A DNA stretch of 64,000 nt from Oscillospiraceae bacterium. Lineage in GTDB: Bacteria; Bacillota; Clostridia; UMGS1810. Under the pieces are notes generated by a model. It had not been told where the DNA came from. It ran no database searches and saw only the letters and a list, made by a program, of their open reading frames with translations. Each line of letters opens with the position of its first letter. Positions within the stretch are counted from its first letter, which is position 1. The DNA lies in assembly GCA_015068705.1 (NCBI GenBank), contig SVJZ01000004.1, positions 1-64,000 of the forward strand. The letters run 5' to 3'. The translations under genes and the position numbers were made by a program. Below are positions 49,723-60,029 of the stretch, one piece after another.

Positions 49723-50447
49723 CGAATATACCCCTCCAGTTTTTGACAGGCTCGCGGTACCGCGTCTCGAGAATTTTTCCAATCCTCTTTTTCGTAACGA
49801 TAATCAAATTTTTTGGTGTACCATGTGACGTCTTCCTTGATACGCCTAATGTGTTCTGCCTGCATCTTACACAGCTTTTTGGAAACTTCAGCTTGACGCT
49901 CATTTTTCAAATATTTGGCACAACCTTCTAATAATATTGCAAAATGCGGTATACAAAAGCCCTTACAAGAATAAAATTTTCGTTCAAATTCCGGATCACT
50001 TTTTAAAAGGAAAAATAGATTTTCGATGAATTTCTCCAGAATAGCATCCAATTTATCACAAATTACACAACGATGTGAACTATTTTTAAACTGTCCTGCC
50101 ATTTCGCTCAATCGTTCAGGTAAAATTTTGTTTTTTGAAAACAGTCCTTTGGAAGCAGAAAAATCCTGACGGGCATTTTGTTCTAATGTATTGCACAACT
50201 CATCAATATGCGATTCCAGAATTAACGCCAAAGAAAGCTGGTTTTTTCCATGTAGCAACAAGCGATAATGATGGTTGCAATATCCTTTTTCATTGGAAAT
50301 TATGCGTTCATCCGGTTCCATCATACTGGCACCAAGTGTATAATCAAGCAAATGATCTTCTTGTGTGCGTAAAAATTCGCAAATTGGACATTCGCAATCA
50401 CTGTCAAACGCATCATTAATAGGTATGGTGTAAATTTTTTCTTTCAC
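49719..50447 (-). CDS. Cys-rich cytoplasmic protein, DUF6062-like
   Basis: This 242-residue protein has no signal or membrane helix. Conserved-looking Cys/His groups: DCECPICEF near residue 17, GYCNHHYRLL near residue 56, RCVICDKLD near residue 133, and GFCIPHFAILLEGC near residue 165. The repeating CxxC then CxxH layout suggests two similar metal-binding halves. Clostridial proteins of this kind are called DUF6062; function is unknown. Start is GTG 50447 after GGGAGAG, overlapping the rluA-family stop (GTGA), and it overlaps the deacetylase start in the same way, so the three genes are translationally coupled. Confidence 0.85.
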   Translation of the reverse strand: MKEKIYTIPINDAFDSDCECPICEFLRTQEDHLLDYTLGASMMEPDERIISNEKGYCNHHYRLLLHGKNQLSLALILESHIDELCNTLEQNARQDFSASKGLFSKNKILPERLSEMAGQFKNSSHRCVICDKLDAILEKFIENLFFLLKSDPEFERKFYSCKGFCIPHFAILLEGCAKYLKNERQAEVSKKLCKMQAEHIRRIKEDVTWYTKKFDYRYEKEDWKNSRDAVPRACQKLEGYIR

Positions 50448-51331
50448 AAGTATTCTCTCCCATCAAGAAAGGATTTTAAGTCGGTCGGAAGTTTTGAGGT
50501 TAACATAATCATTTTATGGTTAATTGGGTGGGGGAATGATATGCTTGAAGAATGTAGTGCGGGTCTATCCAATTCGTCAATTCTCTCTCCATATAACCAA
50601 TCGCCAGCCAATGGATGCCCAATTGCGCTCATGTGCACCCTGATTTGGTGTGTGCGTCCGGTTTCTAATCGTAGTTCTATCAAAGAATATCCATCCAACC
50701 GCTGAATGGTTTGATAATGTGTTATCGCATTTTTTCCGTTTGAGCTGATCTGTCGTTTCATGGTACTCCCCGGAATGCGAGAAATGGGTAAATCTATTTT
50801 TCCGTTTTCATTGGTGTTTCCACAGCAAATTGCAAGGTAAGTGCGATTTAATCTTCCCTCTTGCAATTGACGGGAAAGTATATGGTGAGAATGCGGGTTT
50901 TTTGCAACAGCCATTAAGCCGGAAGTTCCCTTATCCAAGCGATTTACCGCACGAAATATGTACTGTTCTCCCCTTCTCTGCCAATGTCCCATAAGCGCAT
51001 TGGCAAGCGTGTTTTCTCGATTTCCGGCCGATGGGTGTACTGCCATGTTTGGCGGTTTATCTGCAATCAGAATATCCTCATCCTCATACAGAATCGGTAC
51101 AACAACATCTGATGGCGCAATCCATGTATGTTCTTCTGGCATTATCGCACACAAAATATCCCCTTCTTGTACCATGTGGGTTACTCTTACCTGCTTACCA
51201 TTTAGCTGTACACCACCACTCACTTTGAGGCGTGAAATCATGTGTGTTGAAAACGAAAACTGATGCCGGAAAATATCTTTTATTGTATGACCGGCATTTG
51301 TTTGGTCAATTTCCAAGCGAAATGTTCGCAT
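50444..51331 (-). CDS. RluA family pseudouridine synthase
   Basis: This enzyme isomerises uridine to pseudouridine in rRNA or tRNA. The 295 residues comprise an S4-like N-terminal domain (about 10-75, with FSFSTHMISRLKVSGGVQLNG) and the catalytic domain with the Asp in VNRLDKGTSGLMAVAKN near residue 140 and LETGRTHQIRVHM near residue 230. ATG 51331 gives the family N-terminus; the longer open frame would run through the terminator at 51352-51374. It leads the group rluA-DUF6062-deacetylase-MBL-FliB. The exact target site is not deducible. Confidence 0.94.
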   Translation of the reverse strand: MRTFRLEIDQTNAGHTIKDIFRHQFSFSTHMISRLKVSGGVQLNGKQVRVTHMVQEGDILCAIMPEEHTWIAPSDVVVPILYEDEDILIADKPPNMAVHPSAGNRENTLANALMGHWQRRGEQYIFRAVNRLDKGTSGLMAVAKNPHSHHILSRQLQEGRLNRTYLAICCGNTNENGKIDLPISRIPGSTMKRQISSNGKNAITHYQTIQRLDGYSLIELRLETGRTHQIRVHMSAIGHPLAGDWLYGERIDELDRPALHSSSISFPHPINHKMIMLTSKLPTDLKSFLDGREYL

Positions 51332-51351
51332 GTGTTTCAACCCCTTTTTAC

Positions 51352-51374
51352 AAAAAAAGCGGGTATTCCCGCTC
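51352..51374 (-). terminator. Terminator after thiN
   Basis: On the minus strand GAGCGGG pairs with CCCGCT around a short AATA loop, followed by a run of seven T residues. It begins right after the thiN stop, separating that operon from the rluA group. Confidence 0.88.
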
Positions 51375-52016
51375 TTAGTCTTTCGACATAACCACAAGTA
51401 GTAATCCATTCGTTATTTTGATTTTTGCCGTTTCGGCTATAAATTCATTGCTGATGCCACGGCTTGAACCGTATTCCAAAGTGAAATTTTCCAAAGGATA
51501 TAGTAACCCTTCTGTGCTAAGTCCCTCCACCTGTGGCGTTAATGCCAACAGGGATAAGCGATACCCTTCCATATGGGGGATCTCTGCTTGGTTGCAAACA
51601 AGCAGAATGCAATTATGATCATCCAAGATGACTCCCTCTGCTCCTTGTTGATGGATTTTTTTCAACAATGAAATACTTGCCAGAGTTTGGTCTAAACGGG
51701 TTCCGGTTACACCAAGCAAAAGCAAAGAGGAGTAGCCTTCTGAAAGCGCATAGTCGATTGCAAGTTCTGTATCGGTCTTATCTTTCATGCAATGAAACCT
51801 TTTTATCGGTACTCCTTCCATCAAAGGATGCGATACTATTTCGTCATAATCACACGAATCAAAATCGCCAAAAAAGATATCCGGTTTCCGTTGTAATGCA
51901 ATCAGGTGGCGAATACCACCATCGGCACATATTACGGTATCAGATGGTAAAATTTCTTGCTGAAACAGGCTATAATTCTGCATATATCCGCTTGCGACGA
52001 TCACAGCGCGGTTCAT
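51375..52016 (-). CDS. thiN: Thiamine diphosphokinase
   Basis: ThiN makes the cofactor thiamine diphosphate from thiamine and ATP. The 213 residues show the family segments VICADGGIRHL near residue 33, FFGDFDS, and KTDTELAIDYALSEGY with the LGVTGTRLDQTLA motif. Start ATG 52016 overlaps the rpe stop (ATGA); ATG 52028 lies directly against AGGAAAG and is less likely. Ends at a strong terminator, as the last gene of the prkC-rsgA-rpe-thiN block. Dxs, encoded in this window, needs thiamine diphosphate. Confidence 0.93.
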   Translation of the reverse strand: MNRAVIVASGYMQNYSLFQQEILPSDTVICADGGIRHLIALQRKPDIFFGDFDSCDYDEIVSHPLMEGVPIKRFHCMKDKTDTELAIDYALSEGYSSLLLLGVTGTRLDQTLASISLLKKIHQQGAEGVILDDHNCILLVCNQAEIPHMEGYRLSLLALTPQVEGLSTEGLLYPLENFTLEYGSSRGISNEFIAETAKIKITNGLLLVVMSKD

Positions 52017-52660
52017 ATAGTTACACATCTTTCCTGAAGAGCGCGAATTCGTTCTGCACGGTTTTGCGCGCCGAACACACTCGAACCTGCAACAATAATG
52101 TTTGCGCCGGCCTTTGTCACTGCGGCAATATTATCGATACCAATACCGCCATCCACTTCTAGATCAATTTCGGGCGCCATTTGACGTACTTTCCGAATTC
52201 TGGAAATTGAATTTTCGATAAATGACTGCCCCCCAAATCCAGGATATACACTCATTACCAAAATCATATCGGCATAAGGAAGATATGGACGCAATTCCTC
52301 TAAATCGGTATCCGGACTAATGGAAATCCCTAATTTGCAATCATAACTATGCACTAGTTTGTCCAATTCATTGGGATCGGGATGGCACTCGCAGTGCACT
52401 GTCAGAATATCTGCGCCGGCATCCAAAAAGGTTTTTGCATATCGGAGCGGCTCGGAAATCATAAGGTGAACATCAAATACCATGTTTGTCAGCGGACGAA
52501 TGGCAGAAACCACGCCGGGTCCAAAAGACAAATTAGGCACAAAATGCCCGTCCATGATGTCGATGTGCAGGTAATCAGTTGCAGTCTCAACTGATTTGAT
52601 TTCTGCGCCCAGAGCGGCAAAATCCGCCGCTAAAATAGACGGTGCAATGTGTAATTCCAT
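52013..52660 (-). CDS. rpe: Ribulose-phosphate 3-epimerase
   Basis: Rpe interconverts ribulose 5-phosphate and xylulose 5-phosphate in the pentose phosphate pathway. The 215-residue TIM barrel has IAPSILAADFAALG at the start, the metal-binding DYLHIDIMDGHFVPN, HLMISEPLRY, VYPGFGGQSFI, and EVDGGIGIDNI. AAAGGCAGGACAG precedes the ATG. It lies between rsgA and thiN, the standard Firmicutes order. Confidence 0.98.
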   Translation of the reverse strand: MELHIAPSILAADFAALGAEIKSVETATDYLHIDIMDGHFVPNLSFGPGVVSAIRPLTNMVFDVHLMISEPLRYAKTFLDAGADILTVHCECHPDPNELDKLVHSYDCKLGISISPDTDLEELRPYLPYADMILVMSVYPGFGGQSFIENSISRIRKVRQMAPEIDLEVDGGIGIDNIAAVTKAGANIIVAGSSVFGAQNRAERIRALQERCVTI

Positions 52661-52684
52661 AACTACTGTCCTGCCTTTCTTTTT

Positions 52685-53554
52685 TCACCATTGTTTTGCG
52701 GTTTTTAATGTTTGATAAAATGTTTTATAATTCTCATAGCGACTGGGAGCAATTTCTCCGCATTCCACTGCATGGATAATCGCACAGTCCCGTTCTGCAG
52801 TGTGGGAACATCCCCGAAACCGACATTGTCCTAAAAATGGTTCAAATTCCGGGAAAAGAGTTTCCAATTCTTCAGGCGCAATATCAGGAAGGTCCAGCAT
52901 ACTGAAACCTGGGGTATCAACAAGATAAGATGCTTGCTCATATTCGAGTAGCTCAACATGGCGCGTGGTATGACGTCCGCGGCTAAGTTTCTTGCTAACC
53001 TCTCCTGTTTCGAGTTGAAATTTATCGCTGAGCAGATTTAAAATACTGGACTTTCCAACTCCGGAAAAACCGGTAAAAGCAATGACCTTTCCCTTTAAGC
53101 GAGAACGGAGTTCTTCGATTCCCACGCGATTTTGTGCGCTGACCTCTACCACTTCAAATCCTGCTTTGCGGTAAATAGATGCAATCTCATGCACATTATC
53201 TACCAGATCGGTTTTGTTGATGCAAAGTGTTACACCAACGCCTTTGTGCGATGCAATGACCGTCATTTTGTCGATAAAGGTCAAATCAGGTGCAGGATTT
53301 TTTGCGGCGGCAACTATGATAAACTCGTCAATATTTGCCACCGGCGGACGGATGAAGATGTTTTTTCGGGGCATAATCTGTGCAACGCTTCCGGTTCCGT
53401 CATCCAGCAAATCGATGGTAACATAGTCCCCTACTTGCGGAGATACTGCGTCCTTTCGGAATTTGCCCCGCGCGCGGCATTCGATAATCGAACAATCCGT
53501 TTTGACATAGTAGAAACCGCCTATGCCCTTAACAATTAATCCTTCTGCTCTCAT
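52685..53554 (-). CDS. rsgA: Ribosome small subunit-dependent GTPase RsgA
   Basis: This circularly permuted GTPase helps release assembly factors from the 30S subunit. The 289 residues comprise an OB fold (about 1-65), G4 INKTDL near residue 113, G1 GFSGVGKSS near residue 165, G3 DTPGF near residue 212, and a zinc domain with CRFRGCSHTAERDC near residue 245. The ATG overlaps the prkC stop. PrkC is reported to phosphorylate RsgA (YloQ/CpgA) in Bacillus, and the genes are adjacent here too. Confidence 0.97.
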   Translation of the reverse strand: MRAEGLIVKGIGGFYYVKTDCSIIECRARGKFRKDAVSPQVGDYVTIDLLDDGTGSVAQIMPRKNIFIRPPVANIDEFIIVAAAKNPAPDLTFIDKMTVIASHKGVGVTLCINKTDLVDNVHEIASIYRKAGFEVVEVSAQNRVGIEELRSRLKGKVIAFTGFSGVGKSSILNLLSDKFQLETGEVSKKLSRGRHTTRHVELLEYEQASYLVDTPGFSMLDLPDIAPEELETLFPEFEPFLGQCRFRGCSHTAERDCAIIHAVECGEIAPSRYENYKTFYQTLKTAKQW

Positions 53555-55485
53555 TTGGAAAAGTCAATGGTCTTGCTGCCGGCAAGAGTTCCGTCAAAAT
53601 AGATATCAAAATTGATTTTTCCAGTTCCTTTTACTCTGGTGGAAAATTCGTGGTTTTCCGCCTTTGGATTGTGTTTTCCCTGATAAACCGTTTTGTTATT
53701 TGCAACGATTTTCAAATCTACCGAATCTTTATCGGGTAAATTTACTGTCAGTGTTTTAGAAACCTGCTCGGCAGTACTTGCATCAGGACCTTTGCTTACC
53801 ACCAGATTTACAGGCGTTTTGGGTGCAACAGGATCGCCGCCGCTGATACTTTGACCGATTACCGTATCCTTCGGTTTGGTGGAATTATCATAGGTAATAT
53901 TTCCTACTACCAGATTTACCTGTTCCAGACGGTCTTTTGCCTGCGCAAGCGACAGTTCAAGCAGGTTGGGAACGGTTTCATACTGTGGATCAGGCCCCTG
54001 ACTTACATAAAGAATAATGGTTTCACCACTGCTGACCTTTGTGCCACCGGATGGGTTGTGACGAATGACATAATCGAGTGCAACCGTTTCACTTTGCACA
54101 TATTCTACCTCTACCTGTAATCCAAGTCCGCGCAGTGCAGATTCAACATCGCGGTATGGCTTATTCACATAATCATCCAGACGGAATGTAGCCAGTCCTT
54201 TTGCAACCACTACTTCAATGGTTTGCTTTCCTTTTACCATCATTCCCTCTTTGGGATCCTGTGCCAAAATGGTTCCGGGTTCGGCGGTCGGATCCTGGAT
54301 TTCATCAATCACCTTAACAACAAGTCGGGTTCCATCCAACTCTTCCTCCGCTTCCTGCAAGGTAAATCCAAGTAACGAGGGAACTTCCACCTCTTTACTC
54401 TGCATAAATGCAAACGGCGAAAAATCAGGATAAATCAACCGGACAACGAAAAATGAAAGAATACCTACAATGAGTAATGATGTAACGAGCGCTGCAACCA
54501 AGGCACGCTTATCGTCCTTGGTCATTTTTTTGCCGGAGGTCTTCTTCACCGGTACATCTCCTCCCGGAATATCAATGATAATTTCTTTTTTTCGTAAAGG
54601 CTCCATTTTTCTGGTTTCTTCCAGATTTTCTTCTACAGGCGGTGCAACAGACACCACAACTGATGCCGGATCGTCCAATGCTTTGCTCAAATCTTCTTCC
54701 ATTTCAGTGATGGATTGGTACCGATTACGGGTTTCTTTGGAAATCGCCTTCAACGCAATGGATGCAATGCTTTCCGGGATTTCAGGATTAATCTGTGCAG
54801 GGTGAACAGGTGGCTGTTCGATTTGCTTCATTGCAATTGCAACCGGCGTATCCCCGTCAAACGGTACCTGCCCGGTAAGCATTTCGTACATCACAATACC
54901 CAGAGAATAGATATCGGATTTTTCGTCCACATATCCGCCTCTTGCCTGTTCGGGCGAGAAGTAATGCACCGAACCGAGTACATCGTTATCTACCGAAAGA
55001 GTTGCGGCAGAAGCAGCACGAGCAATACCAAAATCGGTTACCTTGATGCCGCCATCGTTGGTTGCAATGATATTTTGTGGTTTGATATCGCGATGGATGA
55101 TATGCTTTTTGTGAGCTTCCTCCAATGCGCGTGCAATCTCTAATGTAATCTTTACCCCGTTTTTCCAAGGAATGGGGCTGTTGGTACGGATATAATCTTT
55201 GAGCGTAACCCCTTCGACATATTCCATTACAATATAGTGGATATCTTCTTCGTTGCCTACATCAAAAATGGATACAATATTCGGATGAGTTAGACTGGCA
55301 GCTGATTGGGCCTCTACATTAAACCGTTTTAAAAATTCATCGCCGCCTTCAAGATCAGTGCGGAGTATTTTTACAGCAACAATGCGGTTGAGCAGTTTGC
55401 AGCGAGCTTTATATACCACCGCCATACCACCATGACCAATTTTTTCGAGCAATTCATATCTTCCGCCTAAAATTTTACCTATCAT
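53551..55485 (-). CDS. prkC: PASTA-domain Ser/Thr protein kinase
   Basis: This membrane kinase senses muropeptides and controls growth and, in spore formers, germination. About 644 residues: a kinase domain (1-265) with GHGGMAVVYKA glycine loop, HRDIKPQN and TDFGIARA, a juxtamembrane region, one transmembrane helix (VAALVTSLLIVGILSFFVV) near residue 340, and three PASTA domains (about 365-430, 433-500, 502-570), then a ~75-residue extracellular C-terminal domain. ATG 55485 follows GAGGTG by eight bases; the upstream ATG 55503 is rejected. Its phosphatase gene lies just before it. Confidence 0.97.
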   Translation of the reverse strand: MIGKILGGRYELLEKIGHGGMAVVYKARCKLLNRIVAVKILRTDLEGGDEFLKRFNVEAQSAASLTHPNIVSIFDVGNEEDIHYIVMEYVEGVTLKDYIRTNSPIPWKNGVKITLEIARALEEAHKKHIIHRDIKPQNIIATNDGGIKVTDFGIARAASAATLSVDNDVLGSVHYFSPEQARGGYVDEKSDIYSLGIVMYEMLTGQVPFDGDTPVAIAMKQIEQPPVHPAQINPEIPESIASIALKAISKETRNRYQSITEMEEDLSKALDDPASVVVSVAPPVEENLEETRKMEPLRKKEIIIDIPGGDVPVKKTSGKKMTKDDKRALVAALVTSLLIVGILSFFVVRLIYPDFSPFAFMQSKEVEVPSLLGFTLQEAEEELDGTRLVVKVIDEIQDPTAEPGTILAQDPKEGMMVKGKQTIEVVVAKGLATFRLDDYVNKPYRDVESALRGLGLQVEVEYVQSETVALDYVIRHNPSGGTKVSSGETIILYVSQGPDPQYETVPNLLELSLAQAKDRLEQVNLVVGNITYDNSTKPKDTVIGQSISGGDPVAPKTPVNLVVSKGPDASTAEQVSKTLTVNLPDKDSVDLKIVANNKTVYQGKHNPKAENHEFSTRVKGTGKINFDIYFDGTLAGSKTIDFSK

Positions 55486-55510
55486 AAATTTCACACCTCG
55501 CATATCGTAA

Positions 55511-56251
55511 TTACAGCCGAATCACAGCTGCCGTGATATTGTCAGAACCGCCGCGCTCGTTTGCAAGCGCAATCAGATGCGTTACATTATCCTTTACATC
55601 GGTATAGTTTACGGTTTCCGCAGCCAGTTCCTGGTCGCTGACCAGATTCGTCAATCCGTCGCTACACACGATGATGGTATCTCCCGCGGTAAGCCTACGA
55701 GAAAAAGTATCTGCCGCAATACTGCGTTCCGACCCGATTGCGCGGGTGATGACATGTTTTTGCGGATGTTGTTTCATTTGATCGTAAGTAATACTACCTG
55801 CATCCAGTAATTCCTGAACTACCGAATGATCTTTGGTAATCTGCTCTGCAATGCCGTTGCGGACGAGATATAATCTACTGTCACCAACATTTGCGGCATA
55901 TAGCCTACCCTCCCGGATGACACACAAAACCATGGTAGTTCCCATGCCAACCAATTCGGTTTCTTCCAAGGATTTCAAAAATACTTTTTCGTTGGCACTG
56001 ATGATACAGGTTTCCAACGCCTTGGGAACCAAATCACCATCCATAGAAAATACGCCTTGCTTTTCCAGACATTTTCTTACATGAGAAATGGCAGAACGAC
56101 TTGCAAGCTGACCGCCCTTGTGACCGCCCATTCCATCTGCAACAATAACACAGGCTGTGTCTGCAGACGGTTGCCATACCTCATAGCAATCCTCGTTTGC
56201 TCTTCTCACTCTGCCGATATCGGATGCGGCAGCAATGTTTATAGATTTCAT
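55511..56251 (-). CDS. stp: PP2C-type Ser/Thr protein phosphatase
   Basis: This manganese-dependent phosphatase reverses PrkC phosphorylation. The 246 residues have the metal-binding segments SDIGRVRRANEDCYEV, VADGMGGHKGGQLAS, ANVGDSRLYL, VCSDGLTNLV and GGSDNITAAVI, all intact. It lies 25 bases before prkC and nine bases after rlmN, the conserved rlmN-stp-prkC order. Confidence 0.97.
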   Translation of the reverse strand: MKSINIAAASDIGRVRRANEDCYEVWQPSADTACVIVADGMGGHKGGQLASRSAISHVRKCLEKQGVFSMDGDLVPKALETCIISANEKVFLKSLEETELVGMGTTMVLCVIREGRLYAANVGDSRLYLVRNGIAEQITKDHSVVQELLDAGSITYDQMKQHPQKHVITRAIGSERSIAADTFSRRLTAGDTIIVCSDGLTNLVSDQELAAETVNYTDVKDNVTHLIALANERGGSDNITAAVIRL

Positions 56252-56260
56252 ATTCCGGTT

Positions 56261-57295
56261 TCACCCCTTGCTCTTTTGCTCTTGTGCGCGTCGTAATTGA
56301 CCGCAGGAAGCAGCAATATCACTTCCTAATTCTCTGCGCACCGTCACGTTGATTCCTTGAGATTCCAGTACCGCCATAAATTGTTTCAAACGTTCTTTGG
56401 ACGGCTTTTGAAAATCATTTTCTTCCACATGATTGACCGGAATGAGATTTACATGGCATAAGAGCGGCTTGATTTTCTTTGCCAGAATGTGTGCCATCTC
56501 TTCCGAATCATTTACATGATCTATTATAGCATACTCAAAGCTGATTCGTCTATTAGTTTTTTCGATATATTTTTTGCAAGCCTCAATTAATGTATCAACC
56601 GGATATTTTTGATTTACCGGCATGATGCGTGAACGTACTTCATCTGTAGGTGCATGTAGGGATACCGATAAAGTAATCGGCAGGTTTAGTTCTGCCAATT
56701 TTGTAATTCTGTCCACCAAACCACAGGTAGAAAGCGATATATGTCGATATCCGATGTTTAACCCGTCAGGATGCCCCACATTCTTTAAAAACTTTATCAC
56801 GTTGTCAAAATTATCCAATGGTTCACCAATTCCCATCATCACGATGTTTGAAATGCGTTCTCCCACATCGTGTTGCACCGTAAGCACTTCATCGAGCATC
56901 TCGCCTGCTGTAAGATCGCGCACCTTTCCGCCAATGGTAGATGCACAGAATTTGCACCCCATCCTGCATCCGACCTGACAGGAAATGCACACGGTAATTC
57001 CGTGTTTATAGTACATGGCAACACATTCCACCATGTTGCCATCTTCCAGTTTAAGCAAGTATTTTCTTGTCTGATCCAATTTGGAGCAGTATTTTTGTGC
57101 AATTTCGGCTCTGCTGATAAAAGAAATCTGCTCCAGTTTCTCCCGTAATGCTTTGGAAAGGTTGGTCATCTCATCAAATGAGGTAACGCCCCGTCCCAGC
57201 CAGGAAAATATTTGCTTTGCACGAAACCGTGGTTCGCCCATTTTGGTCAGAAACTCTTCCAGCTCCTGGTAAGTAAAATCCTTTAAATTCTGCAT
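56261..57295 (-). CDS. rlmN: 23S rRNA/tRNA adenine-C2 methyltransferase RlmN
   Basis: This radical SAM enzyme makes 2-methyladenosine at A2503 of 23S rRNA and A37 of some tRNAs. About 344 residues: N-terminal accessory domain, cluster motif CRMGCKFC near residue 115, GIGEPLDN, the [13 protein letters not shown] segment, and the C-terminal catalytic Cys in [12 protein letters not shown] 57295 follows GGAG with seven-base spacing and lies two bases past the rsmB stop; the longer frame is rejected. Confidence 0.97.
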   Translation of the reverse strand: MQNLKDFTYQELEEFLTKMGEPRFRAKQIFSWLGRGVTSFDEMTNLSKALREKLEQISFISRAEIAQKYCSKLDQTRKYLLKLEDGNMVECVAMYYKHGITVCISCQVGCRMGCKFCASTIGGKVRDLTAGEMLDEVLTVQHDVGERISNIVMMGIGEPLDNFDNVIKFLKNVGHPDGLNIGYRHISLSTCGLVDRITKLAELNLPITLSVSLHAPTDEVRSRIMPVNQKYPVDTLIEACKKYIEKTNRRISFEYAIIDHVNDSEEMAHILAKKIKPLLCHVNLIPVNHVEENDFQKPSKERLKQFMAVLESQGINVTVRRELGSDIAASCGQLRRAQEQKSKG

Positions 57296-57297
57296 AC

Positions 57298-58602
57298 TTA
57301 ACTCCGTTTTTTCAGTTTGCAAATAAAAAATCCGTCTGTATCATCTAAATGCGGATACAAGGTGCGATAACCGCAACCATTGTAATCCGACAGCTGCCAA
57401 TTGTCGTTTTCTTTCAAAAAACGTTCGATTACCTGCTCGTTTTCTTCCCGTTCCACCGTACAGGTGCTATAAACCAATGTTCCGCCTTTTTTACAATAAC
57501 GTGCACCATTTTCCAGCAAAGAAAACCCAAGATTGCTCAATGTGGTAATGTCTTCTTGGGTACGGCGATATTTGATATCCGATTTTCGACGAATAATCCC
57601 TAACCCGGAACACGGTGCATCCACAAGCACACGGTCTGCCCATTCAACAAGAGAAGGATTGGTAACAGCACCATCGCCAATGCAGGCATCAATAATTTTA
57701 ATTCCCAAACGTTTCGCATTTTCCTGTATTCGAAGCTGCTTCTTTTCGCTTACATCAAACGCTAAAATTTCGCCGGTATCGCGCATCATTTCTGCAATGT
57801 GCGTGGTTTTTCCGCCTGGCGCTGCGCACAGGTCGATCACGCGTTCGCCGGCTTTTGGATTGAGTACTGCGCCGATGAGCATTGCACCGATATCCTGAAT
57901 GTAAAATAGTCCTTCGTGATAAGATGGTAGTGTTTCCAATGGTGCCATCTTTGTAACTCGCAACGCGCAATCCAGACCAAATCTGTTATCAATTTCTGCC
58001 GACACGCCCTCTTCCGAAAGGCGGTTCAACAGTTCTTCTGGTGTAGTTCTCAGTTGATTGCAACGCAAATATATGGTTGGCTTTTTATCGTTTGACTCAA
58101 GCATTTCTTTGACAAAATTCTCGCCAAACTCCCCTATCCAGCGATTTATCAACCAGTTTGGATAAGAATAGCGAATGCATAAAGTTTCAACTGTATTTTG
58201 CGGCCATACAACTGGATTACGTCCGGAGGCGCGCAAAACACCGTTTACAAATCCTGCAACGCGCGGATTAATTCGTTGTTTGGCAAGATTTACGCTTTCG
58301 TTTACTGCGGCAGATGCAGGCACGCGATCCATATAATGCAATTGATAAAGTCCCATCCGCAACACGGTAATCACGCGGGGGTCGATTTTATTCAACTTTC
58401 TTCCCGAATACTGTGCAATCATGTAATCGAGAGTTTGCTTTCGCTCTGTTATACCATATACCAGTTCCCGTATAAAATTACGGTCACGAGCGGAGAGGTT
58501 TTCCTGGGTGTCAATTCTTCCGAGCACTTCATTCGGATATCCGTTTGAGCGCTCCAGTTCACAAAGCAGACGAAATGCAGTTGTTCTTGCCCAATCTGCC
58601 AT
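57298..58602 (-). CDS. rsmB: 16S rRNA cytosine-967-C5 methyltransferase RsmB
   Basis: RsmB methylates C967 of 16S rRNA. The 434-residue protein has an N-terminal NusB-like RNA-binding domain (about 1-135, with [17 protein letters not shown]) and a NOL1/NOP2/Sun methyltransferase domain: [17 protein letters not shown] near residue 250, the [10 protein letters not shown] Cys, and the catalytic [12 protein letters not shown] Cys. It sits between fmt and rlmN, as in most Firmicutes. Confidence 0.97.
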   Translation of the reverse strand: MADWARTTAFRLLCELERSNGYPNEVLGRIDTQENLSARDRNFIRELVYGITERKQTLDYMIAQYSGRKLNKIDPRVITVLRMGLYQLHYMDRVPASAAVNESVNLAKQRINPRVAGFVNGVLRASGRNPVVWPQNTVETLCIRYSYPNWLINRWIGEFGENFVKEMLESNDKKPTIYLRCNQLRTTPEELLNRLSEEGVSAEIDNRFGLDCALRVTKMAPLETLPSYHEGLFYIQDIGAMLIGAVLNPKAGERVIDLCAAPGGKTTHIAEMMRDTGEILAFDVSEKKQLRIQENAKRLGIKIIDACIGDGAVTNPSLVEWADRVLVDAPCSGLGIIRRKSDIKYRRTQEDITTLSNLGFSLLENGARYCKKGGTLVYSTCTVEREENEQVIERFLKENDNWQLSDYNGCGYRTLYPHLDDTDGFFICKLKKRS

Positions 58603-58617
58603 AATGTCCTCCCAATG

Positions 58618-59547
58618 TCAATTTCCCAAAATGGTTCCTTCCGGAATGGGATTACCTTTGATATATTCAGATACCGGCATCATTCTCTTCCCTTCCGGCT
58701 GCACCGAAAGAAGTTCAAGTGTTGTGCCGCTGCCACATTGTACACGGATACAACCGGTTGTACTGATTACTGTGCCTGCAATTCCATCGCGCGGTTGTCC
58801 GATCTTAGCACTGCCGACTTTTAGCCGTTTTCCTGCAAGCCAGGTCATAGCCCGAGGCGCAGGGTCAAGCCCGCGGATTTGATTTCGTATTTCGATACAA
58901 GATTTGTTCCAGTCAATCAACGCAGTACTCTTATCAATCATAGCAGCATAGCACGACAACGAATCATCCTGCGGAATGCGAATGAGTGTTCCGGATTCCA
59001 ATGCCTTTAAGGTGTCCAGCAACACTCTCCCGCCTGCTTCGGCGAGTTTGTCGTGTAAAGACCCGAATGTTTCTTCATCCGTAATGGGAACGGTTTCTTT
59101 CAACAGCATATCGCCGGTATCCAGTCCTTCTGCCATGTACATGGTGGTAACGCCTGTTTCGGTTTCACCATCCATGATACAGCGCTGAATGGGTGCTGCA
59201 CCACGATATTTTGGCAAAAGAGATGCGTGCACGTTGATACAGCCATATTTGGGTGCATCCAACACATATTTGGGCAAAATTTTTCCATATGCTGCAACCA
59301 CAATCAAATCGGGAGCTTCTGCAGATAAAATCTCTTCAAAATTTTCCCGTTTTAAGTTAATGGGTTGATATACCGGTAACCCCAATTCTTCTGCACACAG
59401 GTAAACGGGCGGATGCATCATTTTATGTCCCCTACCCTTTGGCTTGTCGCACTGGGTAACCACTGCCGTCACATCATATCCTGCCCCACACATGGTTTTT
59501 AAGGAAACTGCTGCAAAATCTGGCGTTCCCATAAAAAGTATCCTCAT
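58618..59547 (-). CDS. fmt: Methionyl-tRNA formyltransferase
   Basis: Fmt formylates the initiator tRNA using 10-formyl-THF. The 309 residues have [15 protein letters not shown] at the start, the catalytic [17 protein letters not shown] near residue 110, and GLDTGDML; the C-terminal OB-like domain is complete. It overlaps def by four bases, a standard pairing because the deformylase removes what Fmt adds. Confidence 0.98.
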   Translation of the reverse strand: MRILFMGTPDFAAVSLKTMCGAGYDVTAVVTQCDKPKGRGHKMMHPPVYLCAEELGLPVYQPINLKRENFEEILSAEAPDLIVVAAYGKILPKYVLDAPKYGCINVHASLLPKYRGAAPIQRCIMDGETETGVTTMYMAEGLDTGDMLLKETVPITDEETFGSLHDKLAEAGGRVLLDTLKALESGTLIRIPQDDSLSCYAAMIDKSTALIDWNKSCIEIRNQIRGLDPAPRAMTWLAGKRLKVGSAKIGQPRDGIAGTVISTTGCIRVQCGSGTTLELLSVQPEGKRMMPVSEYIKGNPIPEGTILGN

Positions 59548-60005
59548 TCCTGCTCCACCTCGACAAATTTAACCACTTTATCCACAAAAACTGTGCCGTC
59601 CAGATGGTCGATTTCATGACAAAGCGCACGGGCAAGTAATCCTTCTCCGATTACCTCGTATTCATCACCATTGCGGTCGAGTGCGCGCACCACAACGGTT
59701 TGAGGACGGATTACCTCTCCATATCTGCCCGGTACAGAAAGGCAACCTTCCACTGCGCGTTGTTCGCCCGATAAGTTTACGATTTCGGGATTGATTAACT
59801 CCAGTACGCCATCTCCTACATCTATAACCACTACACGGCGCAAAATTCCGACCTGTGGAGCAGCTAATCCAACGCCGTCTGCATCATACATGGTTTCGGT
59901 CATGTCGTCAAGTAACGTAAGAATACGCTCGTCAATGGTTTCAACCGGTCTGCATTTTTTAGTCAACACCTCATCGCCAAGCTTACGAATATTACGGATT
60001 GCCAT
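59544..60005 (-). CDS. def: Peptide deformylase
   Basis: This metalloprotease removes the formyl group from nascent proteins. The 153 residues have all three motifs: [10 protein letters not shown] near residue 45, EGCLSVPG (Cys metal ligand), and HEIDHLDG (His ligands). GGAGGG precedes the ATG. The 82-base gap to priA contains an extra copy of the last 19 codons of priA (see the tandem repeat). Confidence 0.98.
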   Translation of the reverse strand: MAIRNIRKLGDEVLTKKCRPVETIDERILTLLDDMTETMYDADGVGLAAPQVGILRRVVVIDVGDGVLELINPEIVNLSGEQRAVEGCLSVPGRYGEVIRPQTVVVRALDRNGDEYEVIGEGLLARALCHEIDHLDGTVFVDKVVKFVEVEQE

Positions 60006-60029
60006 ATTTTTGTCCCTCCATTTTTCAAA

